DNA from: Bryoerythrophyllum caledonicum
Lineage: Eukaryota; Streptophyta; Bryopsida; Pottiales; Pottiaceae
Length of the DNA: 64,000 bases
NCBI GenBank assembly: GCA_963971425.1
Contig: OZ020517.1
Coordinates: 19,682,904 to 19,746,903 of the forward strand
Direction: 5' to 3'
The translations under genes and the position numbers were made by a program. The notes under the pieces were generated by a model. It ran no database searches. It saw only the letters and a list, made by a program, of their open reading frames with translations, and had not been told where the DNA came from. Shown here piece after piece: positions 58,603 to 64,000 of this stretch (position 1 is the first letter of the stretch; each line of letters opens with the position of its first letter).

Positions 58603-61600
58603 CTAGGCCTGGTCGAGGAGCTTCTCACTCACTTCCCACAACTTCTTCGCTTTCTCCGCATCGCTAGCTTCCTGAGAGAGCTCATTCTCGAACGAGTTCG
58701 ACTGGTTGTTCCAGCTCCAGTACACACCTGACTTGTTCATGCTGGGATCACTCACAACCTGCAAGAATAACTCTGTGTCAATGACTGTTGAGAAATATCA
58801 GCATTGAAACTAAGGGATACATTATTAATAAAGCAACAATGTAAAAAACATAATAAAAAGCCAAACCCATTTCGTTCCAAATGATAGGCTACGGTGAGAG
58901 GCAAAACTGGTATTATTCGTACCTGAGCCAATCTCTTGCCAGACTCTTCCTCTGAAACGTAGCCCTTGGTGATGTACTTCTGGAATGGTGGGAAGAGGGT
59001 TCGGAAGAGCTGGTAGTGCTCGCGGAAAAGACCAGTCGTCGCAATGCAGCCTGGATACAGTGAAGAGAAGACGATGCCGGTCTTCTCGTGGTATCGGCGG
59101 TGCATCTCCTGCATGGTCAACATGTTGCACACCTTGCTGTCCTTGTACGCCTTGGCACCATCGAATTCACCTCCGTCAATCATAACTGAGGAGCGCACTC
59201 CGTCCAGACCGCCTGCAAGGCCTCGTAGGTCACCGAGGTTGGCTTTCGGCGGAACGTTTCCTGCTATGGTGTTCGTGTTACCTGCAATGAAGAATAGTTA
59301 TCTCCATGTTAATCGGCTCCACGAAGAAGCGTCGTGCATATCGCATTTGAGTGTCAACCAACTTGGTCGTTCTGTACAACACAAGTTCCTAATAGCTATT
59401 GGCCAACGACCTCCATACACATTAAGCAAAGAAGGCATGTTGGCACAAATAGTTAGCTACTTCTTCTGGTGATAATAGCCGCGAAAACACAAGCCCAAAG
59501 AGATAACAAAAACACTGCTAACAGGTGTTGGATTACCAACAAGTTCGTACCTATACTCAGGCCGCTAAGAAACGTATAGAACATATACAATTCAACCTTT
59601 ACGACAAGCACATTTCTGTGGTTGGGGTAGCATGACTAAGTGATTGTGCGGCAGAAGTACCTGTGATCGAACCCACAATAATAACCCTCCGTTCATTGTT
59701 GTTCTCCTTGTGCTGTATGTCCTCCAACAACAGCTTTGCCAACAGGAAGTGGCCAAGATGGTTTGTGCCCACACTAAGCTCATATCCATCAGCAGTGTAC
59801 CTAGGCTCCTTCGCAGTGGGAAGATAGACAGCGGCATTGCAGACCAGAACATCCAGGGGACGACCGGATCGCCTGAAGTTATCGACAAATTGCCTAACGC
59901 TGTTGAGAGAAGACAGGTCACAGTGCATCACAGTGTAGCTGTCCTTGGGCATTCCAACTGACTTAGCAGCGCGTTCGGCCTTCAGAAAATCCCTGCAGGC
60001 CATTATGACGTGCCAGTTGCCAGAGTCCGCAAGTACCTTAGCGGTAGCAAGACCAAGGCCAGACGAGGCCCCAGTGATAACTACAGTCTGCTTGGTGTCG
60101 GTCTTCTTTGATGAAGAAGAAGTCTTCGTGTCAGCTGGAGCAGCAACACTCTGGGCTCGAACGGGTGCAACGAGTGCCTGCCTCGACGTGCCCTGCGTGT
60201 AACACCCGTGTCAGTTGACTCAATTAAGATTGATTTCCTGAGGTCTCTCAAAACCCTCTTTAGAGGGTCGGTACAAGAATTACCAGCACAGGCTGTCCGG
60301 TAGTGATGATAGTTAGCAGGATTCATTCCACACTACACAAAGTACACTATGTTCGTAACTGGAGTTTGCATTGCATCCTTTAACTTCCCAGAATCGCATT
60401 GGGATTCCTGGTTATCAAATGCGGAATGCAGTCAAAACGAGTCCATCCAAAGCAGCTGAGAGTCATTAGTGGGAGCAAGTGGTCTGAGAGCAAAATCAGA
60501 GGAAAATGTTTGAACTTCATCTACATCTATAAAGAAGTAAGTCCAAAAAGATGATCGAAGCTACATAGCAGTTTTAAGTTGCATCATTATCTTAATAAAT
60601 TATCCACAGGACAGTCAGGGATATGAATTTCATACCGCGTTCACCACTTTCAAGAGAGCGGAGGCATCCTTGCAAATGGATAGCTTAGATCCCACGAATG
60701 CCGACGCCTGCAAGCTTGAAGTGCTCCCAGAGGCAGACCTCTGAACAAAAGACGGAAAATAAATAATTTAAATAGGTCAGACTCACATATACTCAGCGTT
60801 CCAAGATGTATCAAACCGAAGGGCAGTGCCAGCGACAGGGCTCAGTGACGGGCTGGCTATGAACATGTATCACAACGCCAGTCACGGAGGTAAATTCACC
60901 ATATCCATGGCCTCAAAATAGGATCACAACCACATCTATCTATCAGGAACACTGTCCCCAAATTTCAAGCAGTATGAACTTTGAATATAGAAGACATCAA
61001 TGCAGGTTGTGTGTGAAGATATCTAACTGTCATTTTCACTGAAGACAGCAACAAAGCCAATAATGCACCAAATCACCAGGCGAGAATTCAGAGTGATAGA
61101 TGAATTCTGCCTCAAAGAGAACTTTACGCAATTCATTAACTAACAATAAAAACCAGAGACAGTCATAGCTGATTCAAGCGACAGATATAGATTCTCCCAG
61201 ACGGACACTCCCGGGTGGACGAAAGGGGAAAAAATATCAACCAGGTGAGGCGGATTATAAAAAAGACATAAATACGACAAGATAAACTCAACTTCGAAGT
61301 GAAATCTCAAATAACTACTGCAGACTCCTTCCGAATTAGAACTCTGAAGAAACACAGAGGAGAAAAGGAACATCGAATGCTCCAACTAATGAAGCTCATG
61401 AACAAACATAAACCCCAGTCTTACTTCAACAAACCGAGGCACAGATCATAGGTCACGGCAACCGAGGCGGACTTACTCTTTCTAGAAACGAAACGACAAA
61501 AAACAGAAAAAAGAAAAAAAAAAGAAAAAGAAAACAGTAGCAACAAAACCTGAACGAAATAGCATTGTACTAAATTAAGTACTTCCAAAAAAACTACACA

Positions 61601-62010
61601 AACTAGCACAGAAAGTTTTAGCCTCTTTTCGCAACGAATGCACACTCATTCTTTCCAAAGAACAATACGCCAGAAGAGGAACGGAAAAAATCTGAACCAG
61701 GCAATGCCGCATTTAATTCTAAACCTTGAGACAAACTCGTCAGGGAAAACAAACGCGCAAACCTCAAATGTAATGTAAACTTCTCCAAAGAGCGGTTCGC
61801 AACACACGAAAGCGAAGGAAAAAGAACGACATAGCGCAACATTCTCAGCCTCAACACCCCGCACGTGAGCACGCAAAACCATAGCTCCTCCAAACAACGA
61901 ATGCAGACTCTCTCCAAAATGCAAATTCCATCATACAAAACCGAAAATACCTCGCAGACGAGCCCGGCGAGAGAAACAGAGACAGCGGCGGCAGCAGCGC
62001 AGGCAGCCAT
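58603..62010 (-). CDS. POR: Light-dependent protochlorophyllide oxidoreductase (POR), 5 exons
   Basis: POR reduces protochlorophyllide to chlorophyllide with NADPH and light in plastids, a late step of chlorophyll synthesis. Minus-strand exons: 61951-62010, 60636-60740, 59661-60192, 58923-59281 and 58603-58758. They total 1,212 bases in one frame, giving 403 residues, the usual length. The first about 70 residues are Ala/Ser-rich with few acids, as in a chloroplast transit peptide ([13 protein letters not shown]). The short-chain dehydrogenase core follows, with a [13 protein letters not shown]-binding loop, [16 protein letters not shown] and a catalytic YKDSKVC box (Tyr and Lys four apart). 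The C-terminus carries SGVYWSWN and a helical Glu/Lys tail. Intron 1 (about 1.2 kb) is far longer than the others. The start at 62010 gives the transit peptide directly and is the only reasonable choice in that exon. No damage is visible. Confidence 0.96.
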
Positions 62011-63049
62011 GGCGTCGATCGATCAATCGTCCGCTTCACGAGAGCGATCTCGACAACTCCACATGCGACACTATGATCGTCCAACATTTTCATTACCTTA
62101 TCTGCTTTGCACGCCTATGGGCTACCGCCGCGCTGCACCGTCGATCTAGAAAACCCGTAGATGTGAAGCGGATACGCACGATTGTCTCTTGTGGCACATC
62201 GAGGTTCATATCTACCATATCCGTACATTTTTTATTCTCTCTAGAATCTTCTGGATTGCTTCAGGTTAGATTGCAGTTCATCTGTGTTGTGATTGGTGAA
62301 GGTTTAGAGTGTCTGGGATATGGTATCTTCAGAGGAGGGAGATTTTATTCGTGAAGGAGGTCCTATACCCGCAGCCAATTTTAGGGGCGGCTTATCCGAA
62401 GCGACATTTCCACCAATGGGGATTTGTCAACTTGGCTGTGTTGTTGGGAACGGTGTCTTGGAACCACCAGTTTGGGAGCGTGAAGATCGAGTGGCAACAG
62501 AAGATGTCATTTTCTGCGAACGCGATGGGAACTTGGGTAAACTACGAGATTGTCACTTACAACTTCAGGAATTAGTCGGGGTACTTTAGTCCTTCCTTAG
62601 CACAGTTGAATGCAGTGTCACGGCTTCACTGATGTCAAGTTTTTTATTTTATTTTTGTTTATTGATGGTATGATCAATGAGTAATGTCCGGAAAATTACT
62701 GTACCAACAACTCTCACGCCATAGTTTTTTCTTTTTCTTTCTTTCAAATTATACCAGGTTTATATTGCTCATTAAATATATACGCACAAGTTCGTCATCC
62801 ACGTATAATAAAAGGATAAAACACAATACAAATTTACAAAGCATCGGCTCTCCTGTAGTATCTAGAGTATGACTAGCTAGATGCCTGTTGTGACAACATA
62901 CATTGTTGCCATTATCTGCTGGAGAAGTTTCTGTCTGTATACACACACACACACCCCCCGTGCTAAAAGAGTACCTGTAGTTGGAGACACGTATATCACT
63001 GCAGCTTATTCTGTCTATGGTCTGTCCCAAAACCTGTACATGTTGAAGT
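62011..63049. other. Interval between POR and the acyl-CoA synthetase
   Basis: Contains the POR leader and promoter. It also holds two plus-strand frames of 88 and 89 codons overlapping in different phases at 62309-62589, neither recognised, and an AC dinucleotide run near 62939-62954. Confidence 0.4.
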
Positions 63050-64000
63050 TTACTGCTTTGACTTTATCTTGGAATACATGTCATCGATCTCCTTCTGCAC
63101 AATCACAACGATATATCACCGGCACTTGTGAGTAGGAGGTTTGTGGAGCCATGGAAGCAACTGCATCAGCTGACACCTACCTACTAAGCGCTTATGCAGT
63201 GCTGAGGAATCACCCACGCAATTTTATTTGTGATATAGGTAGTGCGCAAAATGAACCTAGAAATAAGTAACTAAAAGTTGCTAGAATAGGGGATCCAAGT
63301 GAAGTACCTGGTAGTATTTTAAGAGCTGCGGTCGTTTGAGCTTATAAGTCGGGGTGGACAAGTCACGCTCCACATCAAATGGTTGAGGATCCAAGTGCAC
63401 GCCTTTGATAAACTCAAATCCCTTGATCTGCAGAAATATATGAAGAAAATTAGCACTATTCACTAAAATAAACTGTTGACAAACATGAACAAATCTGTCA
63501 CTGCCAGGCCCATCTGATCATTTTTTAACTACCAAATAAAATGTAATAGGTTCGTTTCATGGCAATTTCACGCCATGGGATATAGGTACTGCTGTGAATG
63601 GCAACTTCATGCTGCAGGTCTCAAACATCAGTAAATTCCATTCGCTCCTTTCTAAATGCATCCATTCCAGTAAAAGTCGTAACAAGAGATCACAGCATAG
63701 ATCTGTGAGCAAATTATAATATTCAAACAGTGAAATTTGAAGGACTCCAATGACCCCACACTGCCATGACAGTAACACGAACATAAATTTTAAAAGATCA
63801 AAGAACCTAGGTACATCAGGATACTCACCCCTTTCTTCTTGCCCATAGCAGTCAGCTCTGATAATATGAACTCCTGAGCTCTAGGGCTCTTGCATAAAGT
63901 AGCATAATCTCCCTCCACTCCGTTGGTTTTAGCCCACTCCTCCAAGGTTGGCTGATTAGGGACTGCTACAGCCAACAGAGATGATTCGAAACTATTTCCG
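63050..64000 (-). CDS. LACS: Long-chain acyl-CoA synthetase, C-terminal three exons (gene continues beyond window)
   Basis: These enzymes activate fatty acids to acyl-CoA using ATP (AMP-forming, ANL superfamily). Minus-strand exons: 63829 to beyond 64000, 63308-63427 and 63050-63094, all with GT-AG borders and matching phase. Residues include GNSFES...VAVPNQPTLEEWA, then ILSELTAMGKKKG, GFEFIKGVHLDPQPFD, ERDLSTPTYKLKRPQLLKYYQ and a final KEIDDMYSKIKSKQ before TAA at 63050-63052. This is the characteristic C-terminal domain of plant LACS, including the Lys-rich TPTYKLKRP stretch. The final tripeptide SKQ is not a standard peroxisomal SKL signal. The subtype cannot be fixed from the C-terminus alone. 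Confidence 0.93.

Noticed and set aside
1..64000. CRISPR array, bacterial operons or prophage
   Set aside because: No regularly spaced short repeats with unique spacers and no dense co-directional genes. Introns and plant retrotransposons rule out a bacterial window.

Overview
The window reads as nuclear DNA of a land plant. It holds multi-exon genes with short GT-AG introns for a light-dependent protochlorophyllide oxidoreductase (POR), the 3' end of a long-chain acyl-CoA synthetase, a nicalin homologue and an intronless EUL-type lectin. About three quarters of the sequence is transposons or their remnants. The compact introns and a chromodomain Ty3/gypsy element that may prime itself fit a non-seed plant such as a moss or lycophyte. 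That placement is inference; no single feature proves it.

Layout. 1-9743: right part of a large repeat (copy 1), with a broken open frame of about 1,320 codons ending in an inverted-repeat terminus. 9744-17276: repeat debris with two MITE-like elements and two long hairpins. 17277-20680 (minus): nicalin, 14 exons, 543 codons. 20681-22043: leader region plus a third MITE. 22044-35219: copy 2 of the large repeat, apparently complete at about 13.2 kb between inverted termini. A decayed DDE-like transposase lies on the minus strand at its left end and the 1,320-codon frame on the plus strand at its right end. 35220-41370: EUL lectin, a half ferredoxin and unassigned sequence. 41371-46975 (minus): a full-length Ty1/copia element with identical LTRs but a broken pol gene. 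48485-52925 (plus): an older, internally deleted Ty3/gypsy chromovirus. 52926-58602: AT-rich sequence with no gene I can support. 58603-62010 (minus): POR, 5 exons, 403 codons. 63050-64000 (minus): last three exons of a long-chain acyl-CoA synthetase.

The host genes are unrelated housekeeping or plastid functions: chlorophyll synthesis, acyl-CoA activation, ER membrane-protein biogenesis and a carbohydrate-binding protein. They sit as islands between transposons. The least explained object is the 13-kb inverted-repeat element. It pairs a transposase-like gene with a very long protein I do not recognise. Two diverged copies keep that frame at nearly the same length (3,968 and 3,966 bases), each broken at different places.

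Exon boundaries were set by eye from splice signals and reading-frame continuity. Family names rest on motif recognition, not on a database search.
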